Assembly (NCBI GenBank): GCA_002162695.1 | Contig: MAAM01000006.1 | Location: 182,065-246,064, forward strand | Direction of reading: 5' to 3' | Length of the DNA: 64,000 nt | Source of the DNA: Cycloclasticus sp. 46_120_T64 | Lineage (GTDB): Bacteria; Pseudomonadota; Gammaproteobacteria; Methylococcales; Cycloclasticaceae | In this document: positions 1 through 9,095 of the stretch, in pieces | Numbering within the stretch: position 1 is the first letter of the stretch | Layout of the letters: every line of letters starts with the position of its first letter | Translations under genes and position numbers: made by a program | Notes under the pieces: model-generated | What the model was told of the DNA's origin: nothing | Seen by the model: only the letters and a program-made list of their open reading frames with translations | The model's database searches: none

Positions 1-240
1 AGCCAAATTCTCAATGATTTTTTCACTGATATCCACATCAATATCCGGCCAGTAAAAGTGCCCTGCAGAGGGTTCCTCTACATTATAAATAACCTTAACG
101 GGCTGATCCCTAAACCAAGGAAAATCATCATACGCCATAAACAGTTCTTTACCGCTCGATGAAAGAATCCAAACCCCATGTAGAGAAACATGAGTAACCT
201 CAGTGACTAAAGTGCTGTTCCCATGCGCAAATAAGCTCAT
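1..240 (-). CDS. DUF2442 family protein (partial, C-terminus off window)
   Basis: The minus strand gives 80 open codons from an ATG at 240 to the left edge, so the C-terminus is missing. The visible part (VSLHGVWIL, ELFMAYDDFPWF, GHFYWPDIDVDI) has the look of DUF2442, a small family usually encoded directly behind a DUF4160 gene. The start lies inside the end of that upstream gene, overlapping it by 41 nt in another frame, which suggests coupled translation. Such pairs are often regarded as toxin-antitoxin-like, but I see nothing that proves a role. The family call is by pattern recall only. Confidence 0.72.
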   Translation of the reverse strand, partial: MSLFAHGNSTLVTEVTHVSLHGVWILSSSGKELFMAYDDFPWFRDQPVKVIYNVEEPSAGHFYWPDIDVDISEKIIENLA

Positions 241-439
241 CTTTATGACCCTCAATTAACTTTTCAACAACCTTAAGTTGCTTTTTTGAATAATGGTAAT
301 TACTCGCAAGCTCTATATCTGGTTCAAGCCAAAACTTAGCCTCACCATCTCCTGACACGATATGAACATGCATCCTATTCTCCTCTCGTGAAAAAAAGAA
401 AAACCTATACCCACTTTCACGAAATACTGTTGGACTCAT
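200..439 (-). CDS. DUF4160 family protein
   Basis: A complete 79-residue protein starting MSPTVFRESGYRFFFFSREE and continuing with MHVHIVSGDGEAKFWLEPDIELA, the conserved pattern of DUF4160 (a strand with RFFFFSREENRMHVHI, then the GEAKFWLEP loop). No signal peptide or membrane segment. It precedes and overlaps the DUF2442 gene, the usual arrangement for this pair, which is common in accessory regions and often treated as a toxin-antitoxin candidate. Biochemical function is unknown. Confidence 0.8.
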   Translation of the reverse strand: MSPTVFRESGYRFFFFSREENRMHVHIVSGDGEAKFWLEPDIELASNYHYSKKQLKVVEKLIEGHKDELICAWEQHFSH

Positions 440-469
440 ATTACCCCCTTCCCCACATAATTCAAAATA

Positions 470-1180
470 TTAACCGCGTCTAGCTTTAAACTTCTTAGAC
501 CGCCTATCTCCACCTTTCTTACAAGGGTTCATAGGCCGGTCAATCTTATCTTTAATCATCCTCTTAAAATAATCACTGCCAAGCACCCAAGACTTATTTG
601 TCGCCTCTCGAAGATCATCCATCGTTTTATTCTCAACATCCACATTAAACAATGCTCGGTAAGCGCTTAAACGCTCAGCAGAATTCTCAGCCAAACTCAT
701 ATATAAACCATGTGGAACAACCCAAGAACCGGCCTCACCCAAAGCATTATACCGATAACTCGACCACGGATACTCAGCAGGGTGCTCAACCATATCGGCA
801 CGCACAGGGTTAAGCTCAATATACCGGTAACAAGCCAAAGCATACTGCTCACCATCAATCAACGTAGCCTTATACCGCCCCTCCCAAAGGGAACCCGTTC
901 GCTGATACGTATAATTAAAATACTGAACGTAATATCGCCCCAGCATTTGAATCACCTTCGAAATACCATCACTCTTATGAGGTGTCATCAACAAGTGCAC
1001 ATGGTTAGTCATCAATACATACGCATGAACATCACAATCATGCTTCTGACAAGCTTGCTTTAACTTATCAAGATAAAACTGATAGTCTTCATCCGCATAA
1101 AAAATAGCCTCTCGGTTAATACCGCGAATAATCACATGCTGAGGGTGACCAACAAGCACAAAACGAGGAAGACGAGCCAT
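470..1180 (-). CDS. REP-associated tyrosine transposase (RAYT, TnpA_REP type)
   Basis: A Y1/HUH single-strand transposase of the type linked to chromosomal REP palindromes rather than to a classical IS. The HxH metal pair is H60/H62 in MTNHVHLLMTP; SLWEGRYKATL follows, and the likely nucleophile is Y120 in RYIELNPVRADM. At 236 residues it is full length and the frame is intact; the C-terminal tail is basic. Two 27-bp imperfect palindromes lie just upstream of its start and related copies occur at 10.4 and 11.85 kb. I infer these are its substrates. No IS ends or target duplication were seen around it. Confidence 0.93.
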   Translation of the reverse strand: MARLPRFVLVGHPQHVIIRGINREAIFYADEDYQFYLDKLKQACQKHDCDVHAYVLMTNHVHLLMTPHKSDGISKVIQMLGRYYVQYFNYTYQRTGSLWEGRYKATLIDGEQYALACYRYIELNPVRADMVEHPAEYPWSSYRYNALGEAGSWVVPHGLYMSLAENSAERLSAYRALFNVDVENKTMDDLREATNKSWVLGSDYFKRMIKDKIDRPMNPCKKGGDRRSKKFKARRG

Positions 1181-1231
1181 AAAATAGTTACCAATAACCT
1201 AAAAACACAATATAAAACAGCAAACGAAATA

Positions 1232-1299
1232 AATCAATCGAGTCTGACCCCATTGATTCTTTGCTTTGAAAAAATCAATCGAGTCCGACCACATTGATT
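1232..1299 (-). repeat. Two REP-like palindromic units next to RAYT
   Basis: Two 27-bp copies (1232-1258 and 1273-1299) separated by 14 bp. Read on the minus strand each runs AATCAAT-GGGGTCAGACTCG-ATTGATT; the 7-bp ends are perfect inverted repeats, and the second copy has two changes in the core. They lie upstream of the RAYT start. Copies in the opposite orientation occur at 10396-10455 and 11846-11870. Confidence 0.85.
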
Positions 1300-1417
1300 T
1301 TCTTGCCCATTAATTTAATAACTTCTTGCCCGATGCGGGTACATTGAGCATTGTCATAGTAAAATACACATGACCCCTTATTTTCATACCGTCCCCTTTA
1401 ACGTTATGATTTCTCTC

Positions 1418-1897
1418 TCAGGGGGCTAATATATTAGAAAAATTTGAGAGTAGTAATTTATAATCAACCGAGTCTTCTAAAACACCACCACCTAGACTGG
1501 AGTTATTCGTAAGTACATCAAATAACTGCTCTTTATCATGGACCACATAAACACCGTCCACATTAGAAAACGAACGTGCAGTAGCTAATTGATGATCATT
1601 TCTATGCTCACCTAATTCAGCTTTACGAGGAAAGATAACAATCGGTTTTTTCACTCGCAATGCAGTTAAAATAGACCCCATACCTGCATGTGAAATAATG
1701 AAATCGCAATCGTGAATATACTTTTCAAACTGCTCAGGCTCTACTGATTTAAAAACTATCATGTTATCAGAGCTATAACCTGAGTTTCCAATCTGAGCCA
1801 CTACCTTTTGTTTATAACCAGATTGACTAACCCAGCCATCTACCAAAGCGATAAGACGGTCAAAAGGGATTTGTGTCCCCACAGTCACTAAAATCAT
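1418..1897 (-). CDS. pssE: PssE/Alg13-like glycosyltransferase subunit
   Basis: A 159-residue protein matching the C-terminal, nucleotide-sugar-binding half of a GT28/Alg13-type glycosyltransferase: MILVTVGTQIPFDRL at the start and the donor-binding signature FIISHAGMGSILTAL near residues 85-100. In split enzymes of this kind the soluble Alg13/PssE part docks on a membrane-bound Alg14/PssD partner. Here that partner is immediately upstream with a 4-nt ATGA overlap. Expected role is transfer of a sugar to a lipid-linked glycan precursor on the cytoplasmic face. Sugar specificity cannot be read. Confidence 0.85.
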   Translation of the reverse strand: MILVTVGTQIPFDRLIALVDGWVSQSGYKQKVVAQIGNSGYSSDNMIVFKSVEPEQFEKYIHDCDFIISHAGMGSILTALRVKKPIVIFPRKAELGEHRNDHQLATARSFSNVDGVYVVHDKEQLFDVLTNNSSLGGGVLEDSVDYKLLLSNFSNILAP

Positions 1898-2343
1898 ATT
1901 ACTCGCCCAATATATTTAATACGTTTACCCGATAAATTTTCCCACTGAGTAAAGCTATGATGCGCTAAATAGGATGCAATTTTACCCGACATAGATATTT
2001 TTTCTGAATTTGCAATACTGTCAAGCCAAATGGTTTTAATACCGTAACAACGACCTAAGAAAATAGTGATGAGACCAGGAAGTGCGCCTGTTGTAATAAT
2101 AATGGCTGGTTTTTCTTTCTTTAAGATTTTAACTATTCCTAAAATAACAGAAAAAATTCGTTGTATTGAATCCCTACTGACATCACCAATAACATAATAG
2201 TTATCATCATCAGATAACTCTGATGCTTTATTATAAGTACATGCATAAACAACATTAGAGTTTTTAAAAGCTGGGATTAATCGGCACAATTGCACCCAAT
2301 GCCCGCCAGGAGAAGATAACGCTAATACTTTGTTTTTATTCAT
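1894..2343 (-). CDS. pssD: PssD/Alg14-like glycosyltransferase membrane subunit
   Basis: Begins MNKNKVLALSSPGGHWVQL, the Alg14/PssD N-terminal motif (SxGGHxxQL). I prefer the ATG at 2343 to the longer open frame reaching 2397, because the extra 18 residues overlap the upstream glycosyltransferase gene and carry no family sequence. It gives about 149 residues. A hydrophobic stretch with ITTGALPGLITIFLG fits the membrane anchor. It recruits the PssE product of the next gene (4-nt overlap) to form one transferase of the polysaccharide pathway. Confidence 0.85.
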   Translation of the reverse strand: MNKNKVLALSSPGGHWVQLCRLIPAFKNSNVVYACTYNKASELSDDDNYYVIGDVSRDSIQRIFSVILGIVKILKKEKPAIIITTGALPGLITIFLGRCYGIKTIWLDSIANSEKISMSGKIASYLAHHSFTQWENLSGKRIKYIGRVI

Positions 2344-2351
2344 CGAATTAC

Positions 2352-3383
2352 CTAACAGCTGTGTGGGTTCAAAAGGGAAATATAGAGTCGTTCCCATTTA
2401 GGTAATACTGTTTTAGACGAGAAGTGTTCTAAATAGTAATCTTTAGCCTTAGCGGTAACCTGAATATCATTCTCGAGTACGTAGCGAATTTTATTAGTGA
2501 TGGCATCAACATCACCGGGATCAACCAAATAGCCAGTTTCACCTTCAACAATGACCTCTGGAATTCCGCCAACCGGTGATGAAATAATAGGTATTTCACA
2601 CGCCATGGCTTCGATGATCACCATCGGTAAACCTTCGTTGTACGAAGGCAAAATGAAGACACTACACTCACTCAACAACTGCCTTTTCTGTTCGGAATTC
2701 ACCCAACCATGATTTGTTATGGAGGCATTCACCCCTAATTGATTTGTAAGTTCCTGAACTTTTTCGTTTTCACCCGCGCCACAAATATGCAGATGACAAT
2801 CACCAGGTAAGTTACTTACTGCTTCTATTAAATCAAAGATTCCTTTTCTTTGAATAAAAGCCCCTAAAAATAATATTTGATTAGCTTTACGCTTTAGATC
2901 TTTCTTTTCAATATCAACAAAGTTATTTATTACCAACGTTTTTCTATTAGCTATTGATAATATAAATTTTTGCCAGCTATCCGATAACACCACAAACTCA
3001 TCAGCAGACTTAATAAGCCAAAGAATAAGTTTTTTACGTAAACGGCTACTACTTGCATAATAATCTTTAAATTCAGAGCCGTGCAAATGAACAATTGATT
3101 TGTGGTTAAACGCTTTAGCAACACCGATAAAAAGTAACTTTCTAAAAAAGCTGCCTTTATACGACATATGGCAATGTAATATGATGTTTTTTTCGACCAT
3201 ACATAAATAAAACAACCTGAATAAAGCCGTGATAAACAGATACAAATCGTGCCATTTATTTTTACCTGCATGAGTACCTATTCGCGTATGTTTTTTGTTA
3301 TCAAATAAGCCATTATCTATATAGCCCTGTATTACAGAATCTATACCACCTTTTTGAACCGTGCCTAATGTTATGATATGCAT
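2352..3383 (-). CDS. Glycosyltransferase family 4 (GT-B fold)
   Basis: A 343-residue retaining GT-B enzyme of the GT4 family. The C-terminal donor domain shows QILFLGAFIQRKGIFDLIEA, HICGAGENEKV and the diagnostic E-x7-E segment in LPSYNEGLPMVIIEAMAC, followed by PVGGIPEVI. The N-terminal acceptor domain begins MHIITLGTVQKGGIDSVI. It is predicted to add one sugar to the lipid-linked repeat unit in the cytoplasm. It sits 5 nt after the acetyltransferase gene and 8 nt before pssD, inside one co-directional operon. Donor and acceptor are unknown. Confidence 0.9.
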   Translation of the reverse strand: MHIITLGTVQKGGIDSVIQGYIDNGLFDNKKHTRIGTHAGKNKWHDLYLFITALFRLFYLCMVEKNIILHCHMSYKGSFFRKLLFIGVAKAFNHKSIVHLHGSEFKDYYASSSRLRKKLILWLIKSADEFVVLSDSWQKFILSIANRKTLVINNFVDIEKKDLKRKANQILFLGAFIQRKGIFDLIEAVSNLPGDCHLHICGAGENEKVQELTNQLGVNASITNHGWVNSEQKRQLLSECSVFILPSYNEGLPMVIIEAMACEIPIISSPVGGIPEVIVEGETGYLVDPGDVDAITNKIRYVLENDIQVTAKAKDYYLEHFSSKTVLPKWERLYISLLNPHSC

Positions 3384-3388
3384 GAACT

Positions 3389-3937
3389 TTAATTCATTGG
3401 TATTGGGTGTTTGAGGGTTTTTTCAGCACCCTTATATGAAACAATATTACTAGGGTTTCCTGCTACTATTGCGTTATCAGGTATATCTTTTGTCACTACT
3501 GCATTAGCGGCAATAACAACATTATTACCAATGGTGATACCACCTAAAACACAACAGCCAGGCCCAAAATATACATTGTTCCCACTTTTAGGATATAGCC
3601 CATTCACAGAGCCTAAAGTAACTCCATGCAGTATTGTATTGTTCGCTCCTAATATTACTTTATCGCTAAACGTTGTTCCAAAAACATGGTAAAGACTAAA
3701 GCCTGCGCCAATTTCTGCCCTATAGTTAATATCCGACACTTGTACCCTTTTATAGTACATAAATAATAACTTAGGAAGCCACCTGATGACGGGGGCTTTA
3801 TCGTAATGCTTAGCTAAACGTAACCAAAATGAAAACTTAAAACCTTTTACCGTTACCAAACTTTTAATTAATAGCAAGATACTATATCTTCCATGGTATC
3901 GATATAAATCCGACTTTATTAGCTCAAAAACACTCAT
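3389..3937 (-). CDS. Left-handed beta-helix O-acetyltransferase (serine acetyltransferase-like)
   Basis: A 182-residue hexapeptide-repeat protein resembling CysE-type acetyltransferases shortened for polysaccharide work. An N-terminal helical part (SDLYRYHGRY, FSFWLRLAKHYD) precedes repeats such as VILGANNTILHGVTLG, where the His is the likely general base, then GCCVLGGITIGNNVVIAANAVV and the terminal IVAGNPSNIV. It would transfer acetyl from acetyl-CoA to a hydroxyl of a sugar intermediate. Operon position between two glycosyltransferases favours that over cysteine synthesis. Confidence 0.85.
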   Translation of the reverse strand: MSVFELIKSDLYRYHGRYSILLLIKSLVTVKGFKFSFWLRLAKHYDKAPVIRWLPKLLFMYYKRVQVSDINYRAEIGAGFSLYHVFGTTFSDKVILGANNTILHGVTLGSVNGLYPKSGNNVYFGPGCCVLGGITIGNNVVIAANAVVTKDIPDNAIVAGNPSNIVSYKGAEKTLKHPIPMN

Positions 3938-3981
3938 GACTCACCCTTATTAATAAATATATACAATTATTACTCAACAAT

Positions 3982-4983
3982 TTAAAAAACCTTTCCTTTG
4001 ATAGCCAAATTAGGTTTATCGACTTGCATAAACAAAGAAAGTAATAAAGCAATAAAGCCGACATGCCAGGTTAATAATGTATTAGTGGCACGAAGTATGC
4101 TTTTTTTCTGTGCTGAAAGCAGCATGAATACAACAACCCAACTTGAAATAAAGAGAAAAATAGCGGTTCCAATAGACAACGGCACTATATAATTAAACGT
4201 AACTAAACCTGCTAAAATAAAAACATTAATAATTAACGGCATAAATAAATACCACAAATGTTTTATACATAAGCTAAACCAAGTCTTACCTATGGCACTT
4301 TTTAATAACGCACCACTAGAGAATAATCTGCCATTACTCCACAAACGACATATTCTCTGCAAATCCCCCTCGTTGTGACCCGTATGCATTACGGAATTTA
4401 CTGGTAAACGTTTTAACGACCAATTTTTACTTAATAGCCTAGCACCCAACTCAAATTCTTCACGCGCGAGCAATGCCGAATGAGAGAAGTAACCAACACT
4501 ATCAATAGATTTTTTACGGTACAAACCTCCACCACCTAAGTGCTGTTCACTTTTCATCGTTAATATTTTATCGTAAACATCAGCTCGCCTTCGGTCTTCG
4601 TCTGACAGATGCCGAGTATCAACCAACTTACCAGCAACACCAGCAACTTGTGAATTATCGGCCATGTAGTTCATGGCCGTTACAAGAAAGCCCTCGCAGA
4701 GCTCCATATCACCATCAAGCAAATAAATGTATTTCCCCTGTGCATATTGATACCCTAACTGCGGGGCAGCACCACAACCAATATCAGCTTTGTTTTCAAA
4801 CTGGACAATTTTTACTGGGTATTGCTTGGCTATGGCAATGGTTTTATCTGTTGATAAGGAATCAACCAAAATAACTTCACTGGTATAGGGTAGTCCTTCT
4901 CTTAGACACGACTCTATGCAGGCCGCAATATTATCTTCTTCATTTAATGCTTTAATAATAAACGTTATTTCTATTTTTTTCAT
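3982..4983 (-). CDS. Glycosyltransferase family 2 with C-terminal membrane helices
   Basis: A 333-residue GT-A enzyme. The N-terminal domain has EITFIIKALNEEDNIAACI, EVILVDSLSTDKT and the metal-binding DxD as YLLDGDMEL; LLAREEFELGARL is the usual downstream acidic motif. The last third carries about four hydrophobic segments (WYLFMPLIINVFILAGL, AIFLFISSWVVVFMLL, LLTWHVGFIALLLSL), which should anchor it in the inner membrane. It is expected to add one sugar to the lipid-linked intermediate. It lies 32 nt after the pyruvyltransferase gene in the same direction. Confidence 0.9.
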   Translation of the reverse strand: MKKIEITFIIKALNEEDNIAACIESCLREGLPYTSEVILVDSLSTDKTIAIAKQYPVKIVQFENKADIGCGAAPQLGYQYAQGKYIYLLDGDMELCEGFLVTAMNYMADNSQVAGVAGKLVDTRHLSDEDRRRADVYDKILTMKSEQHLGGGGLYRKKSIDSVGYFSHSALLAREEFELGARLLSKNWSLKRLPVNSVMHTGHNEGDLQRICRLWSNGRLFSSGALLKSAIGKTWFSLCIKHLWYLFMPLIINVFILAGLVTFNYIVPLSIGTAIFLFISSWVVVFMLLSAQKKSILRATNTLLTWHVGFIALLLSLFMQVDKPNLAIKGKVF

Positions 4984-5015
4984 CGGCGTATCCTGCTCTT
5001 GATAAAGTCGTAAAA

Positions 5016-6125
5016 TTACGCTAATGCGTCGGCCAAAAATTTAGCTGACGAGCCTCTAAGCCTGGCCAGTTTTTTATTGACCAATGCATAATCTATTCTC
5101 ATTAACTCCTGAGTCAACTCCACAGGGTCAACATCACCGCGGTAAATATGATGTGTCAAATCTAATAACGAAAGTAAGCTTTCTAGACGGGTCAGCCCCC
5201 TGTTGTCATTAGGGTAATATACAAATGGCACTTCAAATAAAAGTGCAAAACAAACACAGTGAAATGAGTCAGTGATCACTAACTTACTGTCTTTAATATT
5301 TTGTAACCAACTATCAACAGGCCTATAGTAATGAGAACGCCCTTTTGAAGAATAATATATATTCTTCTCAGTAAACTTTAATGTTGTAGCCGCAGTGTGA
5401 ATAAACTCCTCGAAATCACTATCAATATCTAATTTATAGTAAACAACATCCGCAGCAGCGCTTTCTGACTTATCACCAATAATGCCATCAAAAAAATCAC
5501 GCCCAACTAATAAAGTTGGGTCTAATACATGTTCAGCATTTACCCCGAAGGTATTTCTACAAATATCAACAGCTGACTTTTCTCTCACTGAAATAGCACC
5601 AAAAGATTTTATTTCGGCGGCTATTTTAACCGTGTCTTCTTTGTTGAGTTCCCAGAAGTCATTACCAAAACTTGCCGCGTAAGAAATCTTCTTTACGCCT
5701 ACATTTAAAAATGCTAAGAAATAAACTAAAGAAGAGTTACCCGAATATGACGGGCGCCATACTTGATCGCTACCTACAATAACATGGCTATAATTTAAAT
5801 CGGCTTCGCTAAGTTCATCAAAAGTATGGAACGTTTTAGCGCTTGTTGGTAGCCACTTATTTCGAAAATCTTGAAATATTTCAGGGTTAACAAACGAGTT
5901 ATGGGTTATTTTTTTTTCTTTTAAACCTAACTCCATCAACGCGGCTTTAATGTGGCTTTTTAATTTAGTATGCCATTGAGCCTTAACACCTTTAGGCATA
6001 AAGTTAATATGCTCCGATTTATAACCTAGTTCATTATTTACATAATAATGTAAAGCCGCTGCTTGTAACACAGCACCGTAGTTATGATTTGAGTAATGAT
6101 AATTAATAATACCTATTTTTTTCAA
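5016..6125 (-). CDS. Polysaccharide pyruvyl transferase family protein
   Basis: A 369-residue protein of the PS_pyruv_trans (WcaK/CsaB-like) family. The N-terminus KIGIINYHYSNHNYGAVLQ, the central SDQVWRP segment and the late DSFHCVCFALLFEVPFVYY are the recurrent family motifs. Members usually transfer pyruvate from PEP to form a ketal on a glycan sugar, which adds negative charge. It directly follows the FrhB-like gene (13-nt gap), a pairing often seen in exopolysaccharide loci. Some homologues may act on other groups, so the reaction is family-level inference. Confidence 0.88.
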   Translation of the reverse strand: MKKIGIINYHYSNHNYGAVLQAAALHYYVNNELGYKSEHINFMPKGVKAQWHTKLKSHIKAALMELGLKEKKITHNSFVNPEIFQDFRNKWLPTSAKTFHTFDELSEADLNYSHVIVGSDQVWRPSYSGNSSLVYFLAFLNVGVKKISYAASFGNDFWELNKEDTVKIAAEIKSFGAISVREKSAVDICRNTFGVNAEHVLDPTLLVGRDFFDGIIGDKSESAAADVVYYKLDIDSDFEEFIHTAATTLKFTEKNIYYSSKGRSHYYRPVDSWLQNIKDSKLVITDSFHCVCFALLFEVPFVYYPNDNRGLTRLESLLSLLDLTHHIYRGDVDPVELTQELMRIDYALVNKKLARLRGSSAKFLADALA

Positions 6126-6138
6126 TGTATTAAGCTCA

Positions 6139-7482
6139 TTATTTAGTATCTAGTTTGATCGGGAAAAAAATCTTAAATGTTCTTAAAACCCCCTTAAAGC
6201 CACTTAATAAATAATGATATTTCACTAACCGTGGAAACATCGCCAATTTAAAAAATAGTAATGAGTCAATTTTTTTTGCTTTACCAAAGTACCTTACACT
6301 CAAGCTAGATAATTTCGATCTATACCTATATATTGAATTTTGCTTTACGTTTCCTTGAAACTCTTCACACAACTTAATTCTTTTTTCTGGAACCCACCCT
6401 TGAGTCTTTTCTAAACGAGCTAAGATCCCCCCCCTTCTATTACGATAATTTCCGGCCTGGGTTTCAAAAAATGTATTTACATCCACTTTTTCTAAAGAAA
6501 CTTCTTTGGTAAATTTATTTAGTATTTGATCAATTAATTTACTTCTTACAATTAGTATATTGGTACCTAGATAGTCTTTCGTATATTTGGGTAACCAAGC
6601 ATCCCCCAAGGCAACATCAGCCAACTCGCCACCGATATCATCACAGAAGTCACATGCTTTATGCTTAAAAAACCCCATACCCCAATTTGAACCTAACAAA
6701 TCTCCATTTTTTGCTGTAAATTTATTACCATCAAAATTTTGAGCCTCAAAGAAGTAACTAGATGCTAGGTTATTTTCTTTTTTCACTCTGAAATCTACAG
6801 TCTGTAAATCGTTAGGCTTTACACCTACTTGCCAAGCTAATGACTCTGCAAAACCAGATAACTTCATATGGCCACACAATAGTGATATACAAAATTTAAT
6901 ATTATTAAGGAACCCTTCTTTCTGTAGTAGCCTAATCGACTTGATAAAACAAGGAATGCCAACAAATGCAATTATTTCATCGCTTTCTTTTAATTGAGTC
7001 ATAACATCTTGATAAGAAACGGGGTAATATCTTGATTTCTTATTAGATTTCATTCTTAGTTCGGCTACAGATCGAGATACTTTATATTTAAATAATTCAC
7101 CATCAACCCCAACATGCACAATGGCATCTACCTCGTTACTTTCTAATAATTTCTCAGTTAGCCACGATGTTATCCCTCCAGATGAAGAGTTAAGCCTTTG
7201 AGTATTATCGGTTACATTCCCAGCATAAATATTTCGATAAAAACCTACCCTTGTATCAAAGTTATTTACACTTCCTCCATATAATTCTTTTCCAAGCTTT
7301 GTTTCAGAATCAGAATCAGATGAAAAAGGACATATCTCATTTACTAATTTTTCTTCATTTACAACTGTCGCTTCATAATAGCCAGATTCAACAAACTTTA
7401 TGTTCACACTATCAGAATTTGCAATTTTACAAGCTCCACAACCAACACAAAAACCATTTTCAATAACTTGCTTTATTGTCAT
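6139..7482 (-). CDS. FrhB/FdhB-like Fe-S protein of a polysaccharide locus
   Basis: A 447-residue protein of the coenzyme F420 hydrogenase/dehydrogenase beta-subunit family. An N-terminal ferredoxin-type motif is visible (C12, C15 and C18 in FCVGCGACK, and C51 in EICPF). The catalytic-domain motifs NSSSGGITSWL, FVGIPCFIKSIRLL, LLCGHMKL and KHKACDFCDDIGGELADVALGDAW follow. In F420-lacking bacteria these proteins occur in glycan clusters with pyruvyltransferase-family partners and are assumed to do flavin/Fe-S redox chemistry. Function here is unproven. Confidence 0.87.
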   Translation of the reverse strand: MTIKQVIENGFCVGCGACKIANSDSVNIKFVESGYYEATVVNEEKLVNEICPFSSDSDSETKLGKELYGGSVNNFDTRVGFYRNIYAGNVTDNTQRLNSSSGGITSWLTEKLLESNEVDAIVHVGVDGELFKYKVSRSVAELRMKSNKKSRYYPVSYQDVMTQLKESDEIIAFVGIPCFIKSIRLLQKEGFLNNIKFCISLLCGHMKLSGFAESLAWQVGVKPNDLQTVDFRVKKENNLASSYFFEAQNFDGNKFTAKNGDLLGSNWGMGFFKHKACDFCDDIGGELADVALGDAWLPKYTKDYLGTNILIVRSKLIDQILNKFTKEVSLEKVDVNTFFETQAGNYRNRRGGILARLEKTQGWVPEKRIKLCEEFQGNVKQNSIYRYRSKLSSLSVRYFGKAKKIDSLLFFKLAMFPRLVKYHYLLSGFKGVLRTFKIFFPIKLDTK

Positions 7483-7513
7483 TTCAAAATACCTAAACGA
7501 TTAAATAGACCTG

Positions 7514-8941
7514 TCATTTTTTAAAGCCTCTAATTTTTCCCAGCCCACCAATAATAAAAAACCACACAATAGCAAGTACAGAAATCAGCGAATACCTTAG
7601 AAGAATATTATCAAAGGAAGAGCTAACTATTGCAGTAAGCACATGGAATAAAATAAGCGGTATTACATTAGTGATTAAAGCAGATAGCAGCGATTGTATT
7701 TGTTGTACACACCTTAGCAATAACCCCATAGCGATAACATTCATAAATATTGAGGCTATAGCATAGATAAGCACTGTTTTAGTTAAGTCATAACCCAAAT
7801 AAACACAAAGCAGTAACGCTCCTATTCGGACAAAAAAATTGCCAATGTGAAAGATCAAACGTGTCTGTTGCTTATTCATCACATCGAATAAGCCACCAAA
7901 TGCCTGTACTAAAAGCGTAGACATAGCAAAATACGATAAAAAGCTGGCTAATATTCCAGCATCTGCCCATTTATCACCCAAAACAATAATAAATAAAGAG
8001 TCAGCAACCACCGATAGTACGGAAAAAGGAATCAATAAAAAAGCAAATAATACGGTAAAAAAAACATCGGTATTTTGTTTTATTTTCTCTATATCATCAT
8101 TCGCTTTATCTTCTGCAATTTTCTGCATAAAGGTTTTGGATATAGCGCTACCAAGCGCTGTAACAGGTATATTAACCAAGCGATTAGCTATAGCAAACAA
8201 TCCAGCGGAAGCAGAAGAGAAGTAAGCGGCAATAATAACAACCGGAAGCTGTAACATGCTGTTAATTAATAGCATTGATGGCGTATTGTATTGTAAATAA
8301 CGTTTATATTTAGAAACAATAAAACCATTGCTTATGCTTGTTTTGCCTTGACCTTGATAACGCTTTAATGTGGGCAGTAAGTACAAAATAGCTAAAGCAC
8401 TTGATGTCACTCTCGCTAAGATCAAATTACCAACAAAGGCGAACCCACTAAAGCCACTTAAAATAGCAATACCTCTATCAGATATTCCTTCGACGACCTT
8501 CGACGCACTCACCTTTCCAAAGACTTTAACTCGTACGCCCATATAAGTAACGGTGACATAGACACTTTGAAGTAGCACAAGTAATGGAATTGAATATACA
8601 ATTAAAGGGGTCGACTTAATATTTAACAAAGAAACAACATCTTCATTGAAAAAGTAAAGAACGGCACTAATCAACAAACAAAAAACATAAGTAAGAGATA
8701 AAGAAAACTTAAATACCTTAATCGCTTCTTCTTCGCTTTTTGGAATTAAAATGGCTAAGTGCAAACTAAGCGTCGATAGCGTAGCCAAAATTAGACTTAT
8801 GGCAAGTAATGATGAAAACTCACCGTAGGCCTCCACACTATACAGCCGAGTAATAATAGGTATAGCTATGATGCCTATTAGTTGACCTATCGAGTTTCCA
8901 GCTAAGAGCTTTCCGGTGTTTTTTAAAAAACTAGACGACAT
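7514..8941 (-). CDS. wzx: Wzx-type oligosaccharide flippase
   Basis: About 475 residues, almost wholly hydrophobic, with 12 or more predicted membrane spans. It begins SSSFLKNTGKLLAGNSIGQLIGI and contains VEAYGEFSSLLAISLILATLS, the polysaccharide biosynthesis (MOP-superfamily) N-terminal pattern. I prefer the ATG at 8941, which has GGAAAG just upstream, over the one at 8959. It should flip the undecaprenyl-linked repeat to the periplasm. It lies between the FrhB-like gene and the polymerase-like gene. Confidence 0.87.
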   Translation of the reverse strand: MSSSFLKNTGKLLAGNSIGQLIGIIAIPIITRLYSVEAYGEFSSLLAISLILATLSTLSLHLAILIPKSEEEAIKVFKFSLSLTYVFCLLISAVLYFFNEDVVSLLNIKSTPLIVYSIPLLVLLQSVYVTVTYMGVRVKVFGKVSASKVVEGISDRGIAILSGFSGFAFVGNLILARVTSSALAILYLLPTLKRYQGQGKTSISNGFIVSKYKRYLQYNTPSMLLINSMLQLPVVIIAAYFSSASAGLFAIANRLVNIPVTALGSAISKTFMQKIAEDKANDDIEKIKQNTDVFFTVLFAFLLIPFSVLSVVADSLFIIVLGDKWADAGILASFLSYFAMSTLLVQAFGGLFDVMNKQQTRLIFHIGNFFVRIGALLLCVYLGYDLTKTVLIYAIASIFMNVIAMGLLLRCVQQIQSLLSALITNVIPLILFHVLTAIVSSSFDNILLRYSLISVLAIVWFFIIGGLGKIRGFKK

Positions 8942-9095
8942 ACACTTTCCGGTTTCCATTCAAATATATTAACACTTGCTGAAGCTGAACCTAAGTGATA
9001 AGTGTTACACACTAGTCAACTTCATTAGACTCTAAATCTGGCATCGTCACTATAGGGCGCAGTTGTTGCTATGATTCGTTATAGTTACATAGAGC

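Noticed and set aside
710-1063. 117-codon plus-strand open frame inside the RAYT gene.
   Set aside because: Antisense shadow of a well supported transposase; composition is unlike a real protein.
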